Shown: positions 35,528-47,155, counted from the first letter of the stretch. The stretch is 64,000 bases of DNA from Polyporus tsugae (GCA_024305745.1 JAHRBS010000013.1:2976001-3040000), one strand, 5' to 3'. Notes: generated from the sequence alone by a model not told the origin. Numbers and translations: made by a program.

Positions 35528-37291
35528 ATGGGCGCAGGACAGTCGACAGCATCGCAGCTCCCTCCACGAGCCCTCCACGTCCTCCGTGTCACCCCCTCCT
35601 CGCCCGCGTCGCAAACAACCATCGAGCCTTACTTTGACTTCGTTGTCGGCTATAAGGGCGACGCTCTCGATGCCTACAATACCATCGACGCCTCCGAGCT
35701 TGAGCGGATAGTCGAGAGTCACGAGGGCTTCACCATCAACCTTCTCGTCTGGAATAGCAAGTCCCAGGAGACCCGCAGTGCGTCTACCGCCTTTCTCTGC
35801 CATTTGCGCCTTCTAATTTACACGTCTATCTTTTACTTCTCAGCTGTACCGATAACACCTTCGCGTGACTGGTCCTCACCACATGCGAACCTGCCGGATC
35901 CACAGGAGCCGGAGGCTACCGAGCGGAAACCGTCCCTGCTCGGGCTGAGCATGCGCATCTGCCAGCCGGAATTCGCCATGGATAACGTGTGGCACGTTCT
36001 CGACGTCCTCGAAGGCAGCCCCGCTGAAAGCGCGGGGCTTGTCCCATATGGCGACTGGATTATCGGGTGGTCTGGTGGTGTGCTCAGTGCCGAGGGCGAC
36101 TTCTATGACGTTGTCGAGGCAGTGCGTCATTTTTCCCTGATATGCTCCCTCTCCTCCTCTTTACCCCTTCCTTTGCCAAGTCCATTTCATTTCCGTCGCG
36201 TGCATATGGTCAGAATACCGTCGCTCACACGTCTTTACGACATTTCGCAGCATATCGAGAAGCCCCTGCAGGTGTATGTCTATTCTTACGACTTTGAGTG
36301 AGTGTTGTGCCTGGTGTTGTGTTCTTTCCGCGTCATTGCCCTGTCTAACACCGTTTACAACAATGTTTTAGCACCATTCGTGAAGTTGTCTTAATCCCAA
36401 ATCGTCACTGGGGCGGCGAAGGTTTGTTGGGCTGCGTCTTCGGGTATGTTTCCCCCTGTTCCTAAAACGTCCCTCATTGACGTTCACCCTATCCTCGATC
36501 ATAGATTCGGACTGCTACACCGCATACCCCCGCTCCCCGCGGACCGCGAACCTGGTGCGATTCCCCCAGAGCTAGCGGAGGATGACGAGGACGACTACGA
36601 GGAGCACCAGTTGTTCGTGCCTGCCGATCTGCCCGGGGCCGCGGAAACCCCAGAAGAGTTCGAGGAACGCGTGCAGTGGGAGCGGGAGGAGTGGGAGCGG
36701 GTGCAGTCATATGGCCATAACTATGTGCATGACCATGACGCTGCCTATCAAACTTCTTCTGCGTATCCCGGGCGGGCCGGTGTGCTTGGACACGGACACG
36801 GCCATGGGCACGAATACCCCGCGCAAAGGCAAGGACAGGGCTACGAAGCGGAGAGCAGCAGCAGCGCATCTGCATCAGAGGTGGAGGTGGAGACACCTCG
36901 TCTGCCCCATTCACACCAGCAAGGGGGTCGTCGCCATGAACATGCCCATGCCCATGATCACCACGGCCATGACCACCATGACCACCACCACGATCACAAC
37001 CACACTCATCCACACGACGAGCACAATGACAGCCGCCACGATCACCACCATGAAAATGACCATGGACACTCTCCGCACCCACCGAACGTCCCGGCCCCGG
37101 TGGCCCAAACCCAGCTGCAAACCCCCGTCGCACCGGTCCCCCGCACCCCACAACCCGTCCGGTCGTCGTCCGGCTCGATCTCAAACGCAAACGCAAGCGC
37201 CCTCGCAGGCCCGCGCTCCTCGACGCCGACGCCCGCACGCCCGTTCGGAGGGGTGGCATACATGAACGGTGATTCGTCGCGCCACTCCTGA
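35528..37291 (+). CDS. GRH1: GRASP-family Golgi protein (Grh1/GRASP65 type)
   Basis: Start ATG 35528 gives MGAGQST, with a Gly-2 suited to myristoylation. Exon 1 holds the first PDZ-like repeat: LRVTPSSPASQTTIEPYFDF, VVGYKGDALD and INLLVWNSKSQETR. After introns with donors gtgcgt, gtgcgt, gtgagt and gtatgt come TVPITPSRDW, LLGLSMRICQPEFAMDNVWH, SPAESAGLVPYGDWIIGW (second PDZ), LQVYVYSYDFD, IREVVLIPNRHWGGEGLLGC and FGFGLLHRIPPLP. These are diagnostic GRASP blocks. The protein tethers early-secretory membranes and serves unconventional secretion. Its C-terminal third, normally Pro/Ser-rich, here has an acidic stretch (ELAEDDEDDYEEHQLF) and then about 50 residues at 36930-37080 made mostly of His, Asp and Glu. 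The core call is firm; the tail could contain an unrecognised last intron. Confidence 0.92.
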
Positions 37292-37606
37292 ACGTGTATG
37301 AGCTGCGCACTCAACGCCCCCCTCTCTTCTCTTCGTTGCACGCTCACCCCGCTCCCGCCAACTACCAACCACCAACCACCAAACTGAAATTGTCAAAACG
37401 TGAACGTGAACGTCGGGCACGGACGCGGATGCGGATGCGAAGGCCTCAACTTGGGGCGCAGCATGAGCCCGCGCGCACCTTCGTGGATGGGCGTGGGCGT
37501 GCACTCCCCGTCCCGTCCGTCCCCGGACTCGCCCGTGCGGAGGGCGAGCTGGGCCCGCGCGGCGGTGGGACCGGCGGGAGGCCATGACGACAACAACGAC
37601 AACGAT

Positions 37607-37642
<36 letters not shown>

Positions 37643-38587
37643 GACTTGGATGACGCGACGACGGAGATGACGGACGCGACGGACGCGACCTCGACTTCCC
37701 AGGGCAGTCTCACGAGCGTCGACTAAGTGTCCCAGCTTTCAACCTTCAGCTTCAACCCTTCACATACTAAGTAGCTCCCATCGCTTTCGCTCTCGATCTT
37801 TTCACCGCCGTCAGTTACGCTGCCGTGTCGACCTGTTCCAGACTTTGGATCTCGGAAAAATTGGGTTTCGATGTACATATGTGTGGGCCCCATGTTGCCA
37901 GAGGATATTCAAGCAGGCCATACACCGCGTTTAAAGCAATATTTGCCTTGCTTGTAAGTAGTCATGATTGTCACTGAAGCTCGGCTGTTGGGGGTTCGAA
38001 AGCTCAAGCTCGGGCCATCATGGCGAGGCCAGTGCCTGAGGGACGGGGACGTTGAAACCTCGATTGAGCAGCCGCGGCGACCACTGTACAGCAGTGCGGG
38101 CAGATCAGCCGCATTGAGATTCCTTCCATTTGCCCCCATCCGAGCTCTGGCGATCTCCCTCGGACACCTCGTGGGGGCCCCACCCATGTAAACAGTAAGA
38201 TACCGAACGGCGAGAGAGCGGAGAGAGAAGGGGCGGCGTTGAAGGCGCCAACGCCCGCGGCAGCGCCGCGAGTGAGGAAGTCCACGTCCACTCTACATTC
38301 GCAGCTAGCCGCGGCCAGCTACGTGCTTTGGGGGTGATCCCGCCGACGTCAGTCGCACAGGTGCCCTCGAGGAGCATGCGAAGGAAACAGCGAGATGAAG
38401 CACTGATGACTTCCAGCGAAGCAAGATAACGCACTACTCGTACACTGTACACTCCCAAGATACCCCACCCCCCAGGGCCCCAATACATCCTCCGCAGCAT
38501 CCGCCCGGTTCCCGTACTGTGTGTAGAGCAACCCTCCAACAAAAATATATCAACCGCGGCGGCATGCTTCACCCAATCACTGTTCAT
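37292..38587. other. Intergenic region with acidic-codon microsatellite
   Basis: Between the GRASP stop and the 3' end of the MATH-BTB gene. On the plus strand 37400-37726 is open and ends in poly-Asp followed by a Thr/Ser tail. It might be a missed 3' exon of the GRASP gene or a chance frame through low-complexity DNA. The remainder (37730-38587) shows nothing coding. Confidence 0.3.
37584..37690. repeat. (GAC/GAT/AAC)n trinucleotide tract
   Basis: A run of GAC, GAT and AAC triplets just downstream of the GRASP stop codon. In the plus-strand open frame it encodes about 20 Asp/Asn residues. Prone to slippage. Confidence 0.85.
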
Positions 38588-41211
38588 TCATGCGCGACCT
38601 GCCGCTTCGCCGTCGCCCTTTTTGTCGTCGGCGATGAGGTTCTGGATGATCGTGGGCCAGACTACGCGCGAGCGGAGCGGTCGAAGTTCATGCACGTAAG
38701 GCTACATCACACAACCATGAGTGAGAACGAAGACGGCGCACCTTCTTCGAACCCGGGGAACCGCCCGAGCCGGAGCTGCTGCCCGATGTTGAGCAGCGGG
38801 CCTTTGCGGACGTCGAGCCAGTGCTCGAACATGTAGTCCACTTCGACCTGCCAAGCGCCATGCCGCCATACCACCACCACCATGAGTAACTGTGATGAGC
38901 CTGTGCAACGAAAGAGAAGCGGGCATACCTTGCGGACATCCTCGAACGCGGCCGAGAAGGCGGAGAACGCCTCATGCATGACGTTGTCCACAGTCAGCGA
39001 TCGAACGATGTGCTGGAACGCACGGTCCTTCAGGTCCTGCAGCTCAAGCTCTGCGGAGCGACACGTCAAGGTTAGCAGCACATGGAGGCGTGGCAGGACC
39101 GGGTACTCACTATCCGCCAGGCGGTACACCGACTTCGCGCTGGGGGGCCGCGGCCGGCCGGGGTTGTTCCGCTCCCAGTCTGCCATCCAGTCCTTACGCG
39201 ACCGCAAGGCCGCCGCGTCCAACGACTGCTGTCCGCCGTTCACGCGCGCGAACGCGGGCGGCTGGTTCTCGGACGCGAGCGCGGCGGGGGTCGAGACGAC
39301 GGACGTCGCGTGCGCGGCTCCCGGCGGAGACGGCGAGGCCCCGAGGAACGTCGAGGAGAGCGGCGAGAAGGTGATCGTGTCGGTGTAGATCTGTGTGTTC
39401 AGCGGGGGCGCATATAGTCAACATACGTAGACGCATAGGAAAGATAAACGGAGGACTGAGACGAACGTAGTAAAGCACCGCGCGGTACGTGGCATACGCG
39501 ACGTCCTTCACGACCACCTGCGCCTTCTTCGGGCCTGGCACTTCGGGCTGTGGTCTGCTCTGGACGGGGAGGATCACCACCGACCTTACGGGCGAGGAAG
39601 GCACCTGCGTCTCCTGTTCGAGTGCCATGTCCCTGCTCCGTGGGGTGGATGGATGGCTCAGCTTCGGTCGCGTGTTCCGCGCAGACTGGTCCTGGTCCTG
39701 GTCCTGGTCCTGGTCCTGTTCATCGGCAGCGTCTAGTCCCAGCACGTTATGAGTCTCTGAACTCTCGTCGTCGCCCACGGACGCCCTCTTGTTGCTGTTG
39801 CTGTTGCTTGATGGATCACCCCCGACTGCGCTGGTTGATGTGCTAGGTAGCGCGTCTTCGTTGGGTGGTGGACCTGAGACGGCGTCTTGAGCGTCGGAGT
39901 CGTCGATAGGGAAGTCATTGTCGTTATCGAGCATGTCGTCATCTTCGAAGTCCGAGTCGTCGAATTGTTGGGCGAACGCCCCAGCGTCGGAAACGCTGGC
40001 GTCATCTGGTGAGGTTGGCTCGAGACCAAGGTCGATGTCGGAGGCGCTTTCTGCAAAGCCGGAACCGAACACTGATAGCGAACAGGTATGAGAATGAAGC
40101 ACAAGATGGAGGAAGCTAGGGATACCAACTAGCGTCAAAGTAGTCGACTCTCTGAAGGAGCCGACGGGCTGCGTATATTCTCCGTGGTGAGGTTTTTCCA
40201 CGTTGGGGTAAGACGAACTCGACGTCGGAATACAGAGGGCTGCGTATATGCTGAAAATAATGATCGGATGGAAATGTCTGAAGCACTCACTCGTCTAGCA
40301 TGGCACCCATCGAATCTAGAAGATCTCTAGGTACAGGGTACCGCGGAATGGGAGGCACGGGTGCTGGGCTCGCTGGCGAGGATGTGATAGTGCATATTAT
40401 TATGAATGCATCTTGCGATTTGACTGACGTAGGCTGGTAATACACAGCGTCCCTCCGAGCGAATTGGGCCCATCCCCAGTTTTGCGCCTACAGGATACGT
40501 TACTTTTGTCAACTGTGAGGCTCCTGCAAGACTTACGCCAGGGTAGTGGAATGAGTGGTCATGGGCCTCCTTCAAGTTAAATTGCATGGTCTTCGATGCA
40601 CTGGCAACGTCGATCAGCGAAGACGTAGCGGATAAATAGGATCAGGCTTACTTGCGGATCTCGAAGCCGAAGTTAAAGAGACCCTCGCGAGACCATCTAC
40701 GATAACTTTGTGAATGAAACACAGACCTCGGTAAGCCTTGCACTCACTTGCCATTCACCGAGATATCTTTCTCGGCTGCTGTTGGCTGTATCGAATGTAT
40801 GCGATCTCAGCGACTGTGTGACGGGGGAGACAGCGGCCGAACATCAACCGACCTCGCAGGCGAGATACAAGCTAACAAAGGTCTGACCGTCTGTGCCAAC
40901 GTTTCCCGAGTTCGCATAGAACAAGATCTGAGGTAGCATTCAATCTCACGTCTGTTCGGCCTCGCATCGCGCACGGCGGACTAACTTGCCATCGACCATC
41001 CCCGAACCTGGGCGACTTTGTGACCTTGGACTTGGCTTCTCCTTTGCTGAGGGTGGCGTCAACGCCGACCTGGAACATACACAGACACATATAGACCGCG
41101 AACTTACCTGTTTTCGAACAGATTTTTCAGGTTGCGGAGCGTCCATTCAAAACGGATCGTCGTGCTCTCCTTAGCATCGGCGGCGGCGGCGTCCTGTTTG
41201 ATCGTCGACAT
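38588..41211 (-). CDS. MATH-BTB domain protein with interrupted BTB fold
   Basis: Start ATG 41211 (MSTIKQDAAAADAKESTTIR). The MATH domain follows over several exons: FEWTLRNLKNLFENS, then (acceptor cctcag) KGEAKSKVTKSPRFGDGRWQ, ILFYANSGNVGTDGQ, FVSLYLACEPTAAEKDISVN, KWSREGLFNFGFEIR, TMQFNLKEAHDHSFHYPG. A BTB start follows (PLYSDVEFVLP..YAARRLLQRVDYFDA, FGSGFAESAS). About 180 acidic, Ser-rich residues then intervene before the BTB resumes with VVVKDVAYATYRAVLYYIYT. A second insertion of about 70 residues precedes SAKSVYRLADKLELQDLKD and AFQHIVRSLTVDNVMHEAFS. The last exon ends IIQNLIADDKKGDGEAAGRA. MATH-BTB proteins pick substrates for Cullin-3 ubiquitin ligases; that role is inferred here. 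Confidence 0.83.
39688..39718. repeat. (TGGTCC)n hexanucleotide repeat
   Basis: About five copies of TGGTCC within the acidic insertion of the MATH-BTB gene. On the coding minus strand they encode alternating Asp-Gln (DQDQDQDQ), so changes in copy number stay in frame. Confidence 0.9.
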
Positions 41212-42838
41212 GATGCTGTGCAGCCCCCGCACCGCGCAAGGACGTTTTCAGATGTGATCCAATCGGATGATGTGCAGACTGTGGGGCACTTGTGGGGTTT
41301 GGTGGTTTCGCTGGCCAGGATGGCTAGTGGCGCCGGCGACGTGGTGGTCGTCCTCAAGGAGCTCGACGCCGGATGTAGCGCGATCGAGATACATGTCGCA
41401 CGGAAGCACGGTCCGATAGCACCGATCCGGGCCTAAAGCTCAAGCCTTGAGTCGTCGCCGCCGACGGTGTTAACGGGCTTGCCGTCGAATGTACACAAAA
41501 ACACCATACCAGAGCACGTTACAATCAACCCGATCGTTATTCCTTAACCGCCCATTCAAAGAGTACAACACGAGCGTCAAGTCTACGAGAAGGTAAGGTA
41601 CGAGAGCCGATACCACTTCATCCGAATTCTTTCGATTTTCCACATTTTCGTAGAGACGAGAGAGATCGAGGAGACAGAAATTTTGAAAGACGATAAGGAG
41701 AAAGAGCGAGAGAGAGGAGATATCCGGCGTAGCAACAGGGCTACTGGCCGGGGGCGGTGGTCGAGGGAATGTTCCAGGACGCCCGGCCGAAGCGTCCAAC
41801 ATTCCAACGCGCCACCGTTAGGACCTTGCGGCGGTCCACAAGGGCAGGCCGACTTCCGAGGATCTGATGAACGGCGACGTTCGTTCAGCAAGGAGGACGA
41901 AGTTATGATGATCTCAAGCACGACTCACCTTCTGAGCGCATGCAAGTCGCCCGTAGGAGAACGCTGAGTTCGGCCGCTCCCTGCGACATCGTACTCGCGA
42001 CGGACAAGAGACCCTGTCACCAAGTCAGCGAGGGCGCAGGCACGACCGCTCACGGGTAACTTACCTGTCCAGGACCGAGGCCCTCGGCTCGGAAAAGTGG
42101 CCGTCGCCGCCCGAAGAGAAGAAGATGCAAGTGTGGGGTTTTCCGTTTTCCGGTGTTTTCTGGGGTTTTGCGTTTTCCGGCGTTGTGGATTTTGCGTTTT
42201 CTGGTGTCTCGGTAGATGGGCTTTGCGTTTTCTGGTGTTTTGGGGGTTCCGCGTTATCTGGTGTTTTTGCTGGAGGGGTTTTGCGCGTTATCTGGTGTTT
42301 TTGCTGGAGGGGTGCTGCGCGTTTTCCGGTGTTTTTGCTCGAGGGGTTTCGTGGGTTTTCCGATGTTTTCGTCCAGGGGTTTTGCGCGTTTTCTGGTGTT
42401 TTTGGTTGGGCGGGGGGAAGTACGATGGGAGGACGACGTTCGCGACGAGCCAGGGAACGATGAAGTTGCCAGCAGATCGAGGCGGGCGAGTGGCGGGTGG
42501 CGGAGGGCTGTCGAGGCCGTGAAACATGAGTCGTCCGAGATTGTGGGGTTGAGTGGGTTTTCTGAGGAATAGCGCAGCGCGTTGCCATGGACGAGCCCAG
42601 TCAGAGAGAGCCGCAGCGCAAGTATGGGCGAGGAGGGCCGCTTGCAGGCCATGCGAACGTCCCGAGAGCCTTGTCCCAAGGTCTAGATGAGCCCAGCGCC
42701 GGAGATGCAGCCCTGAGCGAAGCGGGGAGAGAGGCAAGCGAGGTCACTGATCAAGTCCACCAAGCACGAGACGGTCGTCTACGGCATCAGATGTCCGCGG
42801 AGGAGCAGCGAACTTCGGAGCGCGACGAGTGGAGGAGG
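41212..42838. other. Intergenic region with minisatellite
   Basis: Contains the promoter of the MATH-BTB gene and the 3' region of the next minus-strand gene. Apart from the tandem repeat at 42130-42420 I see no supported gene. Open frames over the repeat on all strands are explained by its composition. Confidence 0.4.
42130..42420. repeat. 34-base imperfect tandem repeat (minisatellite)
   Basis: Roughly eight or nine diverged copies of a T/G-rich unit of about 34 bases, built on GGGTTTTGCGCG and TCTGGTGTTTTTGCTGGA. Best-preserved neighbouring units lie at about 42275-42345. Because 34 is not a multiple of three, successive copies rotate through all reading frames. Even so, stops are rare: minus-strand frames read variations of KTPENAQNPSSKNT, and two plus-strand frames stay open. 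Confidence 0.85.
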
Positions 42839-45800
42839 TCATCGAGTCTTGAGCCCGAGGCACCGTCTGATCAGGGAGGCAGCGCCGGAAGTAGCACGAG
42901 GAAGAGAGGTACGAGGACGGGGAGCGGAGGCGGAACTGCTAGCAGGGGACGGGGCGTGGCGGCGAAGGTTCGGGAGGCGAAGACGGATCTGAGGATGGCG
43001 CGCTCGAGGGGAGGAGGCATGAGAACTGGAGGCGACGGACAGGACACTATCTGTATCGTAGTCCTCGGGATGGGAAACGACGTCGAACCCGAGGTCGTCT
43101 TCCTGTTCGTCAATGTCTCCCGCGGGAGCGTCGAAGGGAACGCGCCCCTTGCCCTTGTCAGAGCGGGAGATAGGGCAGTGCCAGGAATCATCGTCTTCGT
43201 CGCTGCTAGGCCGGATAGTGCCGGACCCAGTATCCTCGTCGTCCTCGCTAACGCTCGTTGCCGCAGTAGACAGGGCATCCTCGTCGGCAGGACCCGTAAC
43301 GCAGGCCAAGACTCTGTCCTCGCGGTTGTCCGAGTCCGAGTCCTCGATGGCAGTAGCAGCAGAAGTCACCGGAGTGAAGCACGTAGCCGCAAGTTGGTCC
43401 TCGTCGTCGGCAGCAAGCAGAACAAGCGCACCCAGAGAAGTGAGATCGTGACTAGGCCCGCAGTGGTACAACTCGTGGCTCGAGAGAACGACCGGGAGCG
43501 GGCTCTCGCCCTCGTACACCTCGAAGCCGAGCTCCCCGTCTTCGCCCGTGCAAGGGATGATGCCAAGTTCCTGCACGCAGCCTCGGCTCCAGTTCGCCCA
43601 GAAAGAGTCTCTTCCGCGCTGCTTGAGGTCCCGAGACACCGGACACGACGACGACGGCAGAGCACCACTGCTAGATTGAACGGCGTCTGCAGAGCTGCTC
43701 GTGTCGCTGCCGTGCGGGCGGCGGGACAGCGCATCCGGGTACCGGAAGTGGGAAGGCAGAACGATGGCGACTGCAGCAGGGAGCTTGGGAGCGGTCTCGG
43801 GAGACTGTCCGGGCTTCACACCGTAGATGCTCAGCGTGTCCTCGAGAGCCTCTTGGTATTCGGCGCTGGACGTGATGGCGTGCGCAGAGCGGGAGTCGAC
43901 GAGATCATTGGCGATCAGCTGCACTTCGACGTTCCGGACGTCGTGCGTGGGGAGTGCCTCATAGAGCTCGTAGATCTCCATAGCTTCGTCCTCGCTGCCA
44001 GAACGGTCTTCGTCGCGGGGGTGTTGAGCATAGAACGCGTTCGTGCATCGCTGCACGAACGCAGCGAAGACCGAGGGAGAGGCCGCAAGGCTAGACGACG
44101 GCTTCTCCTGGCCGCTCTCTTGAACCGGGGGCTCTGATGCAGGTGCGTCACTGGGAGCCTGGTCGACGTGACTGTCCTCCTTGTAAGGGCTGGAAGGGTG
44201 GCTGGGATGGGGAAGCGAAACCTGAGGGAGCCCGTAGGGAGGCTCGCCATCGAACGGGCAGCTGGAAGTCACCGTCGAAGCTCTGAGGAGCAGAGCAGAC
44301 TGTTGACCGGTATGCGGCATGTAAACCTCCTGAAGCCGTTAGTTCAGATTGATTCACATGATAGAGAAGTCGAACGCACCTCTTCAGACTCAGCCTCGAT
44401 GATGATCTGCTTGCGTGGCGACGTACAGATGGCCGTGGCATTCGACGCGAGCACTGGCGTCGAAGGCGATACCTCAACCTGCTCCTCCTTGACAAGAGGA
44501 GCTGCGCCAGAGGATGCATCGAGAGGAACCTCTTGCTCTGCTGACTCGAGAGAGCGAACATCTGCGGGGTCTTCAACCGTCAAGTAGGAGACGACCGAGT
44601 CACTCTCCCTCAAGGACGAAGGGTAGAAGAGGACTTCGGAGGTGTGTCGTATGCTCAACCTGGCGAAGGACTCGGTGAGACTGCAGATATTAGGATCATC
44701 TGACGTAGGCGAGTAGTCGAACCCGAGGAACGGCTCGCTCTCGACCCTGACGTTCACAAGAGCAGCTAGAAGAACGAGCGTCAACAAACGAGAATGGCGA
44801 TAAACACCAGGAGGAGCTCACCGTCGTCCGAGGCGACAGACTCGCTCTTCACAATAACCGGAGTCGGCGCAGACGCTGGCGGCTGACGGTACCACACCTC
44901 GGGATCGCGCACCATGGCGCGGAGTTCCCGCCACAGCGCAAGGGCCTCGGCGTCCTCCTCGTCCTCCTCGTCCTCGTCCTCTTCCTCGTTGAAAACGAGG
45001 CTCGTCTCCGTGGGCTCCACCTTTACCGGAATGTTGGCCTTCCGGGAAGGTTGCAGAGGCTGCGTGACTGCCGTGACCTGGTTGCCTTCCTCCATCTTGA
45101 TGTCCTTCTCGACGTGTTGGCTCCGCGCCTCGCGAACCTGGGATTTGCCAGCCACCGCGCACCGAGCGAGGCTGAAGGGCCGGATGACAGACGCGGCGTG
45201 AGGAAGCCCCGTGTGCTGCAACTCCGAGGACTCGTCCATCTCGACGTCACAGCCGGACACACGGGGAGAACAGAGAGGACTCGTCGGACGGCGTTGAACG
45301 GTGACGGGAGGCCCCGGAGCCTGGGAGACAGTTTGCACCTGAGGCGGCTGGGGGTTTTCGGGCGGCGCGCAATTCATGAACTGGTACTCTTCGGCGATCT
45401 CGTCGAGGAAGCTGATGGCGTCTTGGGTAGATTCTTGCTTGACTTGAACCTCGCGAGCCTTCCTGCCCTCGGGCTCGGGTGCGGGCTTCACCGTCGTGAT
45501 GATGGGCTTCTCCTCGTCGTCGCTGTCGTCGCCGCCAAACAAGGGTGCTGGGGTCGCCGGTTCTTGCGGTTCGGGCGCAGTGGCTTTGGTCGTCGTGGGA
45601 CCTGGGCCTGGCGCGGGCTCACCTTCGTGCCACCTGTGTAGGCCGGCCAGATCCTCCTCGCTACGGGACTCGATGCGGACTCGTGGGCTCGCGGGCACGC
45701 GCTGGATAATCTGAGGAGAAGCCACAGCCGCGAAGGCGGAGAAGGAGGAGAACTCGGGGCCTGAAGGGCGGCGGAGAGGTTCGACGATACGGGCACGCAG

Positions 45801-47155
45801 GTCGTTCTGATACTCCTCACGCATGGTCACGTCCTCGTCGGCCCTCTTCCAGAACGGAACGATTGGAGACCGCGGAGGAGCCCGTCGAGGAGGAACGCGC
45901 CATAGGAATGGAGCAGCGACAGCGGGTTGAAGAGAGGGGACGACCTGAGGACTGTCGACCCGGCATGGAGTTCTGAGGAAGATGGCGCTCTCGTCACCGG
46001 CTTCCGACTTGACTCTGTGTTGCGGGATAGGACGTAGCTGGACCGGGGATGTCGCCTTGCATGTAGGAACGGGGCTGGGCGGAACGCCGGTTTGCGACTG
46101 TTGACCAAGGAGAACGAGGTTGTCGATGCTCTGTGGCTCAGACTTGATGGGGAGTGGGAATGCCGGGGCCAGGTTGCTCAGTCGAGGTTCTTCACTCTCG
46201 ATGCGGACGCGAACACTCGAAGCTGAGACCGGGGGCTGCGCGCTAGGAAGGGGAGAGTCCGCGAAGAATGATGGCCGGTGCGAGAGGACCTGCACACTGG
46301 GACTAGCGGGCGGCTGTGTTCCAGGTCGCGATGGGGGACTCGCGAACAGAACACTGGGATCCAGCTCGTCGTACTCAACCTTCACCCAAATGTCTGAGTC
46401 GGCCGCGACTGCTCGTGACAAAGGATGTTAACGTCGAGGTCAAACATTAAGGCAGAGGTCGTAGCATTACCTTCGCCGGGGCTTGGGTAGCCGAGCTCCA
46501 GACGGTCAGCAGAGAGTGTGGACGTTGACTGCCAGTCGGCGATGCGCGTGATAGCCTATACGCGTCGTCAGGATAATATGGCTGACGGACAGACCATTGA
46601 ACTCACCTCAGCACTTTCCTCCTCAGTGCGAACACACTGTCTCACACCAGACCAAGTCGGACGTGACCTGTGTCGAGGCCGACGGCGGATGTTGACCAGG
46701 AACTGAGGTGTGGCTGACCTGACCTCAGTCGGGTCGACTCCCGACCAGACGCGCCGCCGATGCCGTGCCGCGTCCTCGAGGTCGTCGACGGCAACGCGCT
46801 TTCCCCGGGCCTTGTTGCTGCGCTGGGACCCGTCGTCTTCGTCGTCGAACTCGAAGGGCGGTGTTGCCTGGTCCGTGAGTCGTGCCTCCGAGAGTGCGAC
46901 TTCCCGTGCACGGCGGCGGCTACGGAATTTTCGATCCGCGGAGACAAAGTAAGTGTACTCGGACCTCGAAGCGAAGACGCGACCTCTCCCCAGACGAGCT
47001 GCTGTTAAAGGTGAGGCAACGTAACGCCCTTTAAGGCCATCAGGGTAGTGTTCGAGAAAGTAGGGCGGGAGGCAGTAAGGCAGCATGGCGAAGAGGTCGT
47101 ATGTACTAGGAGTGGAGGAGTTCACAAGGAAAACAGCTCCTCGCGTTCCCAACAT
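42839..47155 (-). CDS. Large disordered protein rich in SUMO-acceptor-like motifs
   Basis: A gene of about 1,360 codons on the minus strand, with five exons. Exon 1 (from ATG 47155) is folded-looking: MLGTRGAVFLVNSS, FAMLPYCLPPYFLEHYPDGL, RYVASPLTAARLGRGRVFAS, SEYTYFVSADRKFRSRRRAR. After a gtgagt intron comes AITRIADWQSTSTLSADRLE, then a gtaatg intron and a 530-residue Pro/Ser/Glu-rich exon, a 130-residue exon and a 495-residue exon (start EVYMPHTGQQ) ending CLGLKTR. The long exons carry psi-K-x-E motifs: VKVE, IKSE, VKSE, VKQE, IKME, VKVE, VKSE, VKEE, plus Arg versions (VRIE, VRVE). All junctions I checked keep the frame. No catalytic domain is recognised. Basic patches (RRRPRHRSRP, KARGKRV) suggest nuclear location. 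The function is unknown. Confidence 0.7.

Noticed and set aside
37400..37726. Acidic open frame as a separate gene
   Set aside because: Dominated by a GAC microsatellite. It may be a missed GRASP exon, but no splice junction was convincing.
37985..38010. GGTTCGAAAGC, resembling a tRNA B box
   Set aside because: The last base of the B-box consensus does not fit, and no A box or cloverleaf stems could be built around it.
42587..44137. 516-codon plus-strand open frame
   Set aside because: It lies antisense to the last exon of the disordered minus-strand gene, shows no domain, and its composition mirrors the GC-rich codon pattern of the true strand.
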